Assembly: GCA_017994815.1 (NCBI GenBank)
Contig: JAGOJY010000005.1
Coordinates: forward strand, 1-64,000
Length of the DNA stretch: 64,000 nt
DNA from: Acidobacteriota bacterium
GTDB lineage: Bacteria > Acidobacteriota > Polarisedimenticolia > J045
Direction: 5' to 3'
The notes under the pieces were generated by a model. The model searched no databases, was not told the DNA's origin, and worked only from the letters and a program-made list of their open reading frames with translations. Below, one piece after another: positions 1 to 7,736 of the stretch (within the stretch, counting starts at the first letter, position 1; each line of letters begins with the position of its first letter). The position numbers and the translations under genes were made by a program.

Positions 1-224
1 CTCATCCTGGATGGGCCCTCTCACCGAACCATGCACCTCGGCATTGACGATCCCACCGCGACTGTGGCATCAAACGAACCGGCAGGACTTACTGGAAAAG
101 ACCGGCAGGAGTTTCCGGAACCCACACCACGCAGCGCTACTCGGTCACGCCTCATGCGATCGAGACCCTGCTCGCTTGGGTCAAGTCGGGTGAGGTCGCC
201 ATTCCCGAAATCCAGCGACCCTTC

Positions 225-1037
225 GTGTGGGAAGCGACGAAGGTCCGCAACCTTCTCGATTCGCTGTACAAGGGATACCCGATCGGCTACCTGATCGCGT
301 GGCGCAATCCCACCCGCCGGCCGCCGGAAAAGGACAACCCCGACCTCGCCTACGCCTTGTCCGTGCTGGGCGGGATCGGGCCTGAGCACGATGTCCGCGC
401 CGGGTTGGCGGCGCTCGAAAGCGCGGGTATCTCAGGGCGCGCAGCGTCGGCGTGGCTCCGGACCATCGACCGCTTCGCGGCGCGCGCCGTCAAGCCGGAT
501 CTCGTCTGGTCCGGGCCCGAGGTCGCGGGCTTGCACGCCCGCGATACGCGGCGGGTGTACGAGGAGCTGCTGGGCTCGGCCGAGCATTCGATCTGGGCGA
601 GCACCTACGCATTCTTCGATGGACCGAAGGCGTTCGAGGCCCTGGCCAGGCGAATGGACCTAAAGGACGGATTGAGTGTCACGCTCCTGCTGAACGTGCA
701 GCGGAAAAGAGGCGATACGACAGATCCGGACCACCTCGTACGGCGCTTCGCCGAGCGGTTCTGGACGGTCGAGTGGCCGGGTCGCGCGCGCCCGGCCGTC
801 TTCTACGACCCGCGCGCACTCGAGCTGCACGGCCCCGCTGGCGTCCTTCACGCCAAAGCGGTCGTGGCCGACGACGAGTCGGTGTTCATCACCTCAGCCA
901 ACCTCACCGAAGCTGCGCTCGACCGCAACATCGAGCTGGGCCTGCTCGTCCGTGACCGGTCGTTGGCCGCTTCTGTCGTGAGCCACTTCCGCGGGCTGAT
1001 CGAACGAGGATTGCTCTGTCCACTGCCCGTCGACTGA
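225..1037 (+). CDS. DrmC-like phospholipase D domain protein (DISARM type) carrying a DUF262 N-terminal scrap
   Basis: About 220 C-terminal residues look like DrmC, the PLD-superfamily accessory protein of DISARM anti-phage systems. A single HKD half-site is visible (HAKAVVADD followed by ITSANLTEA), as is usual for DrmC, so the catalytic centre seems intact. The first 30-odd residues ([25 protein letters not shown]) do not belong to DrmC. They match the start of DUF262/GmrS-type proteins, and the match continues in the same open frame back to about position 135 ([20 protein letters not shown]), where no ATG, GTG or TTG precedes it. The GTG at 225 is therefore only the first usable codon. The simplest reading is a deletion that fused a DUF262 gene to a DISARM remnant. 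No DrmA, DrmB or DrmE is present in the window. Family call is good; functionality is doubtful. Confidence 0.6.
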   Translation: MWEATKVRNLLDSLYKGYPIGYLIAWRNPTRRPPEKDNPDLAYALSVLGGIGPEHDVRAGLAALESAGISGRAASAWLRTIDRFAARAVKPDLVWSGPEVAGLHARDTRRVYEELLGSAEHSIWASTYAFFDGPKAFEALARRMDLKDGLSVTLLLNVQRKRGDTTDPDHLVRRFAERFWTVEWPGRARPAVFYDPRALELHGPAGVLHAKAVVADDESVFITSANLTEAALDRNIELGLLVRDRSLAASVVSHFRGLIERGLLCPLPVD

Positions 1038-1584
1038 GACTGACGTTCGCGCCCGTTGCACTACGAGCGTGGCAGTCCTTTGACCGGGAGGTAGTGTCCA
1101 GGGCCGCTGAAGCCGTTCGTGGTTCGACCGCCACCGTATGATCTGGACCTGGACTTACTGTCGGCCGAATACAAGCTGCAGATCATTGAAAAAATCCTGC
1201 AGCACTATCTTGTCATGCCTCTACTACGAAGACGTCGTTGGCGCGTCCACGATTGAATGTGGACGATCGTGTGACGATTCTCGCTGGTAAGCAAGTACCG
1301 CGAGTTTCTTGTGCCATTGCGGGAAGCGCACGGTTGCGTGGTAGATCGGCACTCGCGCGATTGGCTATTGGCAATTGCGCTCGCTAAGCAGGGCGGGCGC
1401 CGCCCCAGGCCACTCCGGGCCTGATCGGCGTTGCGCCGGCGGGCTCATGAAGCTGTCAAAAGTAATCCGCATCTCGTTTTGGTTGTCGGGATCCGTGCCA
1501 GCCGGCAGCGATGCCTCATAAGGTCGGCAGTCTTGAGCTGATCTTTTTGCCGGACACGATTATGCTGAGCGTCGCTGGAGAAGC
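1038..1584. other. gene-poor stretch, lower G+C, no gene assigned
   Basis: This 547-bp gap between two defence-type genes is visibly richer in A+T than the rest of the window. Short protein-like fragments can be read on the plus strand (around 1142-1210 and 1274-1400), but each is interrupted by stops and none is recognisable. It is most likely decayed DNA of the accessory island. No tRNA, repeat or clear promoter was seen. Confidence 0.4.
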
Positions 1585-2565
1585 ATGACAGGAGAACAGA
1601 GAGCCCGCGCGCTGATCGCGCTGTCCCGGTACTTCGGGACGGATCAGACAGCTGCGTTCTTTCGAGACACGCGCGCGCAGTGCCCGCAGGCCGGCATCGA
1701 TCACATCCACTCGCTCGTTCAGGGTATCTATAAGCCCGCGAACTCCCCTTACGTGTTCTCGATCTGGAGCCAGTCCGCGGCCGGGGCTGCACGGGAGATT
1801 TACCCGGACACGTTCACATTGCTCGATGATGGTCGATGGTCTATGCGGTACGCGCCCATGCGTGGCCCGCTGGATCGAGGTGTCAACGCGGCTCTGTTCG
1901 CCTGTCGGCGGGATGGCGTGCCCATCCTCGCTGTCGTGACAACGGCTCCGAAATCAGCCCCGGGTGGCGCACGCTACCGGCTGCTCGGTTTGGCGAGGAT
2001 CACAGACTACGACGGGACGTTCGTGCTGGAGGGGAACTCCGCCATCGTCGCCGAGGGCCTGCGGACACCGACTGCCCAGGACGATGAACTCGAAGAAGTC
2101 GATATCCGCGGCGGCCTTGTAGTGCCGTTTCGCCGCAGCGAACCGCGGCAGCGTTGCGTGGTGAGCCGTGACGCCCGCGACCGGGCGTTCCGCCGAATCG
2201 TGCTTGAAGAGTATGGCAACCTGTGTGCGGTCTGCCGCTCGATGTTCGTTCTTCGTGAGGATGCACAGCTCTACATCGAGGCCGAAGCGGCACACATCAT
2301 CCCGGTGCTCGACCGCGGACCTGACGACCCTAGGAACGGGCTCTCGCTCTGCCGCCGGCACCATTGGGCGCTAGATCAAGGGTTTTTCGGTGTGACCGAT
2401 TCCTACGAGGTGCGCGTCAGCGCCTCCGTGACTCGGGCGACCCGCCAGCGCTTCGACTTGGAGGAATACGACCGCGAACCAATCGTTGCACCGGCTCACG
2501 ACGCGTGTCGTCCCAGCCCCGAGGCGCTGGATTGGCACCGCCGCCGCAAGTTCAAGGCCGGCTAA
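1585..2565 (+). CDS. HNH endonuclease, McrA-like, with SRA-like central region
   Basis: This 326-residue protein has a C-terminal HNH/McrA nuclease module. The visible pieces are a zinc-type CAVC pair at about residues 213-216, then EAAHIIPV, then NGLSLCRRHHWALDQGFF, which together form the beta-beta-alpha-metal fold. The upstream part contains RYRLLGLARITDYDG, which resembles the YDG/SRA-type domains that precede HNH modules in modification-dependent restriction enzymes. The likely role is cleavage of foreign or modified DNA. No methyltransferase partner is encoded nearby, which fits a type IV-like enzyme. It follows the DrmC-like remnant at low-G+C spacing and ends 47 bp before the first copy of a decayed repeat. 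The family is clear from the HNH motif; substrate preference is inference. Confidence 0.75.
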   Translation: MTGEQRARALIALSRYFGTDQTAAFFRDTRAQCPQAGIDHIHSLVQGIYKPANSPYVFSIWSQSAAGAAREIYPDTFTLLDDGRWSMRYAPMRGPLDRGVNAALFACRRDGVPILAVVTTAPKSAPGGARYRLLGLARITDYDGTFVLEGNSAIVAEGLRTPTAQDDELEEVDIRGGLVVPFRRSEPRQRCVVSRDARDRAFRRIVLEEYGNLCAVCRSMFVLREDAQLYIEAEAAHIIPVLDRGPDDPRNGLSLCRRHHWALDQGFFGVTDSYEVRVSASVTRATRQRFDLEEYDREPIVAPAHDACRPSPEALDWHRRRKFKAG

Positions 2566-2611
2566 AGCGGCGGGAACTTCGGACGCAGCACCGCGTGTAT
2601 CTGTGCCGAGT

Positions 2612-2794
2612 GGTGGGACGGCGCGCGCGTCGCACGCGAGGTCAACGTGCCGGACCTGTCGATCCTCGGCACCGTGCGCGAGCTGGAGTTGACGTCGGTG
2701 CGCTGGACCGAGGTCCTGCGCCGCGGCTACTTCGGCAATTCCCGGAGCTGGGAAGCGTGAGCGGCGGTCACGGGCACGACGGCCCGCCGTGGTG
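2612..2794 (+). repeat. decayed coding repeat, copy A (flanks the SEC-C gene)
   Basis: Read forward, this stretch encodes the tail of an unknown protein: ARVAREVNVPDLSILGTV, RELELTSVRWTEV, RRGYFGNSRSWEA and a stop. Non-coding bases after the stop are also shared with copy B at 5449-5624. It has no start codon of its own and begins abruptly just after the HNH gene, so it is a remnant. The two copies bracket the SEC-C gene as direct repeats. Confidence 0.6.
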
Positions 2795-2821
2795 GTAGCG
2801 TCTCGGCCGCGGAGGTGACCC

Positions 2822-5206
2822 GTGCGCGACTGCATGGCGTGCCTGCTTGCGGCGGGCGGCTGGACCGTCGAACTGCGCGGCGACCAGACGTTGGCCGACC
2901 TGCACCGGGTCCTCCGCGCCGTGCTGCGCTGGCGGCCGGTTCCCGACTACCGGTTCGCCCTCGCCGGCGAGCACGCGCCCGCGCTGCACGACCCGGCGGT
3001 GCTCGCCGCCGGCGACGACGCGGCGCTCGTCACCGTGCGCGATGCCTGCCGCGAACCCGGCTCGCGGGTCTGGCACGTGCGGGGACAGCGCACGATCACC
3101 CCGGTCAAGGTCGAGCGCTGGCGCCGCGCCTACCCGGCGATCGCCTACCCGCGGATCGTCCACGCGCCGGCGCGGGCCAAGCTGCCCACGCTCGCGGTCG
3201 TCGAGGACCCGGGGGAGAAGCGGCTGGCCGCGGAGGCCGCCCGGTGGGGCGAGTTGCTGGACCGGGCGATCGAGGAGCTCGGCTCCCTGGCGCCGGGCAC
3301 GACGCTGCCGCGGGCCCGCATGGCGGCGCTGGCCGGACGGCTCCGGAGATGGCTCGACTGGGTCGACGGGCGCTGGCCGCGCTACGAGGCCTCGCTCGAC
3401 GACCCCGGGGCCACGCTGTTGCAGTGGCTGGACGAGCACCTGATCGAGCACCTCATGAAGACCGGCAAGTTCGACGTCGCGCTCGAGCTTCTGGCGCAGC
3501 TTGCGCTCGTCGAAAACCCGGAATACTGGCTCGAGCGGCGGTTCTTCGTCCTCATGGAGGCGGGCCGCGAGCAAGAGGCGGCCGAGCAGATGTACGAGAT
3601 CATCTCGCGGTTCCCCGGCGGCCAGATGGCGGCGGTGAGCAAGGCCAGCGCGCTGGACGAAAAAGGCCGCCTGGAGGAAGCCAGCGCGGTCCTTCGGCAC
3701 TATCTCGACCGCGTGGCGGAAGATGACCCGCGCCGGCTGACGGCCCTGAAGGTCCTCGGCGACCTGCTCGAGCGCCGGGGCCAGCCCGCCGAGGCGGCCC
3801 GCGTGCGCCAGCAACTGGACTTCGTGCGGCGCGTGGACGAACGCTGGCCCGAGCCGGACCAGCCCCCGCCGCCGCCCCCGCGCGCGAAGAAGGTCGGCCG
3901 CAACGACCCGTGCCCCTGCGGGAGCGGCAGGAAATACAAGGTCTGCTGCGGGAAACCGTTCGCGCCGTCCGGGCCCGACGCCGCCACGCTGAAACCGCTG
4001 ATCCTGGGCGTGTCGGAGTTCGCCGACTCGCTGGAGGACGCCCTGCTCGAAGCGATGGCGGCGACGACCTTCCACGTCGACCTCGACCTGCTGGCGCTGC
4101 CGCTCGGCGTGCAGGGCGCGCGGATGGTGGTGTTCCAGGGGGCCGGCTTCGACTACCGCGCGGCGGACGGGCTGTCGCTTGCCGACCGCTTCGCCGCCGA
4201 GCGCGGCCCACAACTCCAACCGGCGGTCAACGCGCTGCTGGACCGGCTGCGCGCGAGCTGCCTGTCGCTGTACCAGGTCGTCGAGGCCGAGCCCGGCGTC
4301 GGCCTCGAGATGGCGGACCTGCTGCGCGGCGGCCGCGTGCGGGTCCGCGAGCGCACCGCGTCGCGCACTCTGCGGCGCTGGGACATCCTCGCGGCGCGCG
4401 TGGTCGAGATGGACGGGACGCCGCAGCTGGTCGGCATGGTGCCGATCCCGCTGACCCAGAAGGACCTCGTGCTGGAGTGCCTCCGGCAGTCGATCGCCGA
4501 CCACCGCGAGCTGTTCCCGGACGACACGCTGGAGGAGGTGCTCAAGGCGGTCGGCAGCGACTTCCTGCGCCTCGCCGCGCGGCCGGCGTGGGCGCCGGAG
4601 CTGCGGACCACCGACGGCGAGGAGCTGGTCTTCGCGCGGGCCCACTTCCGCGTCGCCGACGCGGCGGTGGCGGCCGAGGCCCTGCGGGGTTGCGCCGAGT
4701 TCGACGAGGAGGAGCCCGGGAAGGAGTACGTCTGGGTCCGGCGCGGGGACCGCGCGGTGAGCCTGGGGCGCATCACGCTGGCGGCCGGGCGGCTGACGCT
4801 GGAGTGCCTGTCGAAGGAGCGGGTCGAGCGCGGCGTGGAGCTTCTGCAGCGCACGCTCGGGGTCGACCCGCTCGGGGTCGAGTTCACCGACGCGCGCCGC
4901 GCGATCGCCGAGGCCCGGGAGCGTCCAGCGGCGGCGCGAGGGCCCGGGGAGGGGCTGCCGCCGGAGGCGCTCGCCCGCTTCGAGCACGAGGTCAAGGCGC
5001 GCCACTACGCGGGCTGGCTCGACGAGCCGCTGCCCGCGCTGGGCGGCGCCACGCCGCGCGCCGCGGCGGCGACGCCGGAGGGGCGGCGGCAGGTGGCCGA
5101 CCTGCTGCGCTCGATGGAGCACATGGAAGGGCGGGGGCAGCGGGCGCCCTACGACTTCGGCTGGATGTGGGCGGAACTCGGGCTGTCGCCGACCGAAGGA
5201 CTGTGA
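2822..5206 (+). CDS. SEC-C motif protein with pRiA4b ORF-3-like N-terminus
   Basis: This 794-residue cytoplasmic protein carries a textbook SEC-C zinc motif at about residues 358-380 (GRNDPCPCGSGRKYKVCC), the module found at the SecA C-terminus and in many uncharacterised proteins. The N-terminus (TLADLHRVLRAVLRW) resembles the plasmid pRiA4b ORF-3-like fold. Residues 200-345 look like helical TPR-type repeats, and a proline run precedes the SEC-C motif. The C-terminal 400 residues are not recognised. The GTG start has a strong Shine-Dalgarno, GGAGGTG at 2811-2817, four bases upstream. The gene stands alone between two direct repeats of a decayed unknown gene, so it may have inserted or been captured as a unit. 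Function is unknown; the SEC-C motif suggests metal-dependent protein binding. Confidence 0.75.
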   Translation: MRDCMACLLAAGGWTVELRGDQTLADLHRVLRAVLRWRPVPDYRFALAGEHAPALHDPAVLAAGDDAALVTVRDACREPGSRVWHVRGQRTITPVKVERWRRAYPAIAYPRIVHAPARAKLPTLAVVEDPGEKRLAAEAARWGELLDRAIEELGSLAPGTTLPRARMAALAGRLRRWLDWVDGRWPRYEASLDDPGATLLQWLDEHLIEHLMKTGKFDVALELLAQLALVENPEYWLERRFFVLMEAGREQEAAEQMYEIISRFPGGQMAAVSKASALDEKGRLEEASAVLRHYLDRVAEDDPRRLTALKVLGDLLERRGQPAEAARVRQQLDFVRRVDERWPEPDQPPPPPPRAKKVGRNDPCPCGSGRKYKVCCGKPFAPSGPDAATLKPLILGVSEFADSLEDALLEAMAATTFHVDLDLLALPLGVQGARMVVFQGAGFDYRAADGLSLADRFAAERGPQLQPAVNALLDRLRASCLSLYQVVEAEPGVGLEMADLLRGGRVRVRERTASRTLRRWDILAARVVEMDGTPQLVGMVPIPLTQKDLVLECLRQSIADHRELFPDDTLEEVLKAVGSDFLRLAARPAWAPELRTTDGEELVFARAHFRVADAAVAAEALRGCAEFDEEEPGKEYVWVRRGDRAVSLGRITLAAGRLTLECLSKERVERGVELLQRTLGVDPLGVEFTDARRAIAEARERPAAARGPGEGLPPEALARFEHEVKARHYAGWLDEPLPALGGATPRAAAATPEGRRQVADLLRSMEHMEGRGQRAPYDFGWMWAELGLSPTEGL

Positions 5207-5287
5207 TCGCGGGCGGCTGGACGACCGGCGCGATTTCGGAGTCTTCGCCGTCCTCGGAGTAGCGGAGTACGAGCGCCCAAATCGTGT

Positions 5288-5596
5288 TCTCCCTGACCGA
5301 GCCGGCATCCACCACCAGGCGGCGCGAGATCGGCAAGCTCTTGGTGCGCGCGGCGCGCCACCGGCGAGCGCGAGGTGCTGGTGCGGCTGGGTTTCGCGCC
5401 GGGGCGCCGAGGCGCCGGAGTTCCTGGCGGCCAAGGTCGGCGCCGCGCGGTGGGTCGGCGCGCGCGTCGCGCGCGAGATCGCGGTGCCGGACCTGTCGAT
5501 CCTCGGCACCGTCGGGAACTGGAGCTGACCTCGGTGCGCTGGACCGAGGTCCCCGCGGGTACTTCGGCAACGGCTGGCCGTGGGACGCGTGAGCCG
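5288..5596 (+). pseudogene. frameshifted remnant of an unknown gene (contains repeat copy B, 5449-5624)
   Basis: Two forward frames must be joined to read a continuous protein. EREVLVRLGFAPG is followed after a shift by APEFLAAKVGAARWVGARVA and REIAVPDLSILGTV, and after a second shift by ELTSVRWTEV, YFGNGWPWDA and a stop. The last about 175 bp match 2612-2794 closely, including the downstream non-coding bases. Copy B is longer at its 5' side than copy A. The parent family is not recognised. The rest of 5207-5900 shows no supportable gene. Confidence 0.5.
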
Positions 5597-5900
5597 CGGT
5601 CACCCGGACGACGGGCCGATGTGGATGACGGGGTCCCGACCGCACGGCGCGCCCGGCCTTCGCGATGGTGGCGGAGTGGTGCCCAGGAGCGTCCGGGTTG
5701 CTGCAGCCGGATCCGCCGGATTGGCCGATCAGCGCGTCCCGGCGATCCTGAGCGTGGGAGAGGTGGCGCCGGCCTGATCCCGCGCGCGGGATGGTCGTCC
5801 GCTCATCGCCAGCCTGGCTGCGGGTCGCCAGCATAGTCTCGGCGGGACAAGTCGGAGGTGCCGTGCCTGCCGCCCACGTGAATTCATTCGTCATCCGCCA

Positions 5901-5928
5901 TTGACTTAGTCAGCCATTGGCGTACAGT
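5901..5928 (+). promoter_or_regulatory. brnT promoter with palindromic operator candidate
   Basis: A TTGACT (-35) and TACAGT (-10) pair sits 16 bp apart immediately before brnT. The -35 is embedded in the perfect palindrome TGACTTAGTCA at 5902-5912, a plausible autorepression site for the XRE partner. The -10 overlaps the GTG at 5927, so transcription would start at or just after that codon. That implies either a leaderless message or a slightly later start. Confidence 0.45.
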
Positions 5929-6241
5929 GACACTGCGCATCACGTGGGATCCTGCGAAGGATCAAGCCAACCGTGTCAAGCACGGGCTGTCGTTCGACGA
6001 GGCGGCGCGACTGTTCACCGGCGGTGCGGACTACCTCGAGCGTTTCGACGAGGAGCACTCGGACGAGGAAGACCGGTTCGTCGCGGTGGGTCCCGTAGCA
6101 CGTGGCCTCATCGTGGTGGTGTTCGTCGACGGTTGGGACGGTGCGCTCAGGATCGTGAGCGCGCGCATGGCGACTGGATCGGAACGGCGGAGATACGAGA
6201 GAGCATGCCAAGGCGAGAGGCGGACGAGATTCCCGAACTGA
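5927..6241 (+). CDS. brnT: BrnT family type II toxin
   Basis: The 104-residue product has the BrnT layout: ITWDPAKDQANRVKHGLSFD at the N-terminus, then DEEHSDEEDRF, then RIVSARMATGSERRRYE at the end. BrnT toxins are RelE-like ribonucleases that arrest translation. The usual partner BrnA (a CopG/RHH protein) is replaced here by an XRE-type helix-turn-helix protein whose gene starts 37 bp before the brnT stop. The GTG start overlaps the predicted -10 element, so the exact first codon is uncertain. The overlap and the operator palindrome upstream are consistent with an autoregulated toxin-antitoxin operon. Confidence 0.85.
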   Translation: MTLRITWDPAKDQANRVKHGLSFDEAARLFTGGADYLERFDEEHSDEEDRFVAVGPVARGLIVVVFVDGWDGALRIVSARMATGSERRRYERACQGERRTRFPN

Positions 6242-6540
6242 CCGCGCGGGACTTTGCCCGGGCGATACCGCATAGCCAAAGGGAGCGGCTGCGCAGCGGC
6301 CGGCTGGCCGGAGGCCGGGACATCGTCGCGTTGCGACGCTTCGTCGGGTTGACCCAGCAGCAGTTCGCCGCCGCCCTGGGTATCAGCGTGCACACGCTGC
6401 GAAACTGGGAGCAGGACCGGCGCAGCCCGGATGGTCCGGCCCTGGCGCTGCTCCGGATCGCAGCCCGCCATCCCGGTGTGCTCCGCGAGAACCTCGCCGC
6501 GGATGACCAGGCGCGGAGTCGGTCCCGCAGTGCACGCTGA
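6205..6540 (+). CDS. XRE-family helix-turn-helix antitoxin partner of BrnT
   Basis: The protein has 111 residues. The DNA-binding domain is at residues 45-80 (LRRFVGLTQQQFAAALGISV, then TLRNWEQDRRSPDGPALALL), typical of antitoxins of the HigA/MqsA group. The N-terminal 40 residues are charged and probably wrap the toxin. The ATG at 6205 lies inside brnT, overlapping it by 37 bp in another frame, so the two genes are translationally coupled. Its likely duties are to neutralise BrnT and to repress the shared promoter, perhaps through the TGACTTAGTCA palindrome. BrnT modules with XRE-type partners instead of BrnA are known but less common. Confidence 0.75.
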   Translation: MPRREADEIPELTARDFARAIPHSQRERLRSGRLAGGRDIVALRRFVGLTQQQFAAALGISVHTLRNWEQDRRSPDGPALALLRIAARHPGVLRENLAADDQARSRSRSAR

Positions 6541-6765
6541 CCTGTTCGAGTGGACGGCGACCGGGCCCGGGGTCTTCTGGTACCGAGGCGACACGCATCC
6601 TGAGCCGGTCCTTGGCCGATAGCGCTTGCACGGGGCCGCCGCGTTGTTTGATGTTCAAGTCGAACGTCGGCCGTAAGCTGCGGGACGCGCTGGCGCCGGG
6701 CGTGCGCAAGCACGCCCCGTGACGGCGTGGGTCGGCAGCTTCACGGCCATGTTAGCCGGACCACC

Positions 6766-7053
6766 TTACCCCGCCTTCCGAAGTCGTCGCACGGATCGCT
6801 TCGGCCGAGCCTGTGCGAGATCGTACGCTGCCTGCAGGTTGAGCCAGAATTCCGGCGTGGTGTCGAACACCTGGGCAAGGAGCCAGGCCGTGTCGGGAGT
6901 TACGCCGCGCTTCCCCCGGACGAGGTCATTGACACGCTGGACGGACACGCCGATGTGTTCGGCCAAGGCGACCTGGGTTATCCCGAGCGCCTTAAGAAAC
7001 TCCTCCTCCAGGACCTCCCCCGGATGCGTCGGCATGCGGTGCGACGGAATCAT
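6766..7053 (-). CDS. higA: HigA family addiction-module antitoxin
   Basis: The 95-residue protein begins MIPSHRMPTHPGEVLEEEFL and contains the XRE helix-turn-helix ITQVALAEHIGVSVQRVNDL. It then has the HigA signature TPDTAWLLAQVFDTTPEFWL. HigA binds the HigB RNase and represses the operon. A Shine-Dalgarno GGAGAGGA lies just upstream of the ATG at 7053. The higB stop codon is 15 bp upstream on the same strand, which is the normal higB-higA order, but that higB lacks a proper 5' end. The antitoxin itself looks intact and full length. Confidence 0.85.
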   Translation of the reverse strand: MIPSHRMPTHPGEVLEEEFLKALGITQVALAEHIGVSVQRVNDLVRGKRGVTPDTAWLLAQVFDTTPEFWLNLQAAYDLAQARPKRSVRRLRKAG

Positions 7054-7068
7054 CGTTTCCTCTCCGAA

Positions 7069-7320
7069 TCAATGGTAGTCGGTCAGCCGGACCTCGTATG
7101 CGTCGGACCCCTCCCACCGAAATACAAGCCGCCATTGGTCGTTGACGCGAATGCTATGAAACCCGACCCAGTGGCCCCGGAGCGCCTCCAGTCGATTCCC
7201 GGGAGGAGATCGCAAGTCGCCGAGCGTTCGGGCCGCGTTGAGCATATCGCGCGCGGACTGACCGGCAAGCGCCGCAACCGGCTCTTTCTGTACGACCCGT
7301 ACGTCGCCATACTGAGCGAG
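7069..7320 (-). pseudogene. higB: higB toxin gene, 5'-damaged
   Basis: Reverse-strand reading gives a convincing HigB C-terminus: ARDMLNAARTLGDLRSPPGN, RLEALRGHWVGFHSIRVNDQ, WRLVFRWEGSDAYEVRLTDY and H before the stop at 7069-7071. Upstream the frame stays open (QYGDVRVVQKEPVAALAGQ) but bears no resemblance to the usual HigB start, and no ATG, GTG, TTG or CTG exists in frame back to beyond 7380. A short MIRS-like start appears only in another frame. The toxin is probably a frameshifted or truncated relic, leaving higA as a solitary antitoxin. Confidence 0.55.
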
Positions 7321-7334
7321 GAGACCTGATTGTC

Positions 7335-7736
7335 GTGCGGGGTCCTCAGATGAACGTGTCCGGGTCCAGCGGGTGCCCGTTCTGCTTCCCGCGGCGGGAG
7401 CGGCTGTTCCACGAGGGACGGCTGGTCCTCGGGGTGTGGGACGGGTACCCGGTCAGCGACGGGCACGCGCTGCTGGTGCCGCGGCGGCACGTCGCCGACT
7501 GGTTCGGGGCGAGCGCGGAGGAGCGCGAGGAGCTGTTGGAGGGGATCGAGGTCGCGCGGCGGGCGATCGAGTCCCGCTGGCACCCGGACGGGTACAACAT
7601 CGGCATCAACGTCGGGGAGGCGGCCGGGCAGACGGTGTTCCACCTGCACGTGCACGTGATCCCGCGCTACCGCGGTGACGTCGAGGACCCGCGGGGCGGC
7701 GTGCGGCACGTCATTCCCGGACGGGGGCGCTACTGA
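7335..7736 (+). CDS. HIT family (histidine triad) nucleotide hydrolase
   Basis: A histidine triad HLHVHVIPR closes a 133-residue HIT domain. The N-terminus has the CPFC pair and the GYPVSDGHALLVPRRHVADW strand-loop common to Hint/Ap4A-hydrolase-type members. These enzymes split dinucleoside polyphosphates or nucleoside phosphoramidates. The start could be the GTG at 7335 or the ATG at 7350, and neither has a strong Shine-Dalgarno. The stop overlaps the start of the following HNH gene by one base (TGATG), so the two are almost certainly co-translated, which suggests that nucleotide chemistry and a nuclease work together. Confidence 0.85.
   Translation: MRGPQMNVSGSSGCPFCFPRRERLFHEGRLVLGVWDGYPVSDGHALLVPRRHVADWFGASAEEREELLEGIEVARRAIESRWHPDGYNIGINVGEAAGQTVFHLHVHVIPRYRGDVEDPRGGVRHVIPGRGRY

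Noticed and set aside
1142..1210. Protein-like fragment (DLDLLSAEYKLQIIEKILQH) in the low-G+C gap
   Set aside because: It is too short, closed by stops, and not recognisable. It is kept only as part of the gene-poor stretch.
2768..5509. 913-residue open frame on the minus strand
   Set aside because: It is the antisense shadow of the SEC-C gene in high-G+C DNA, with Arg/Pro/Ala-rich low-complexity translation, no recognisable domain and no ribosome binding site.
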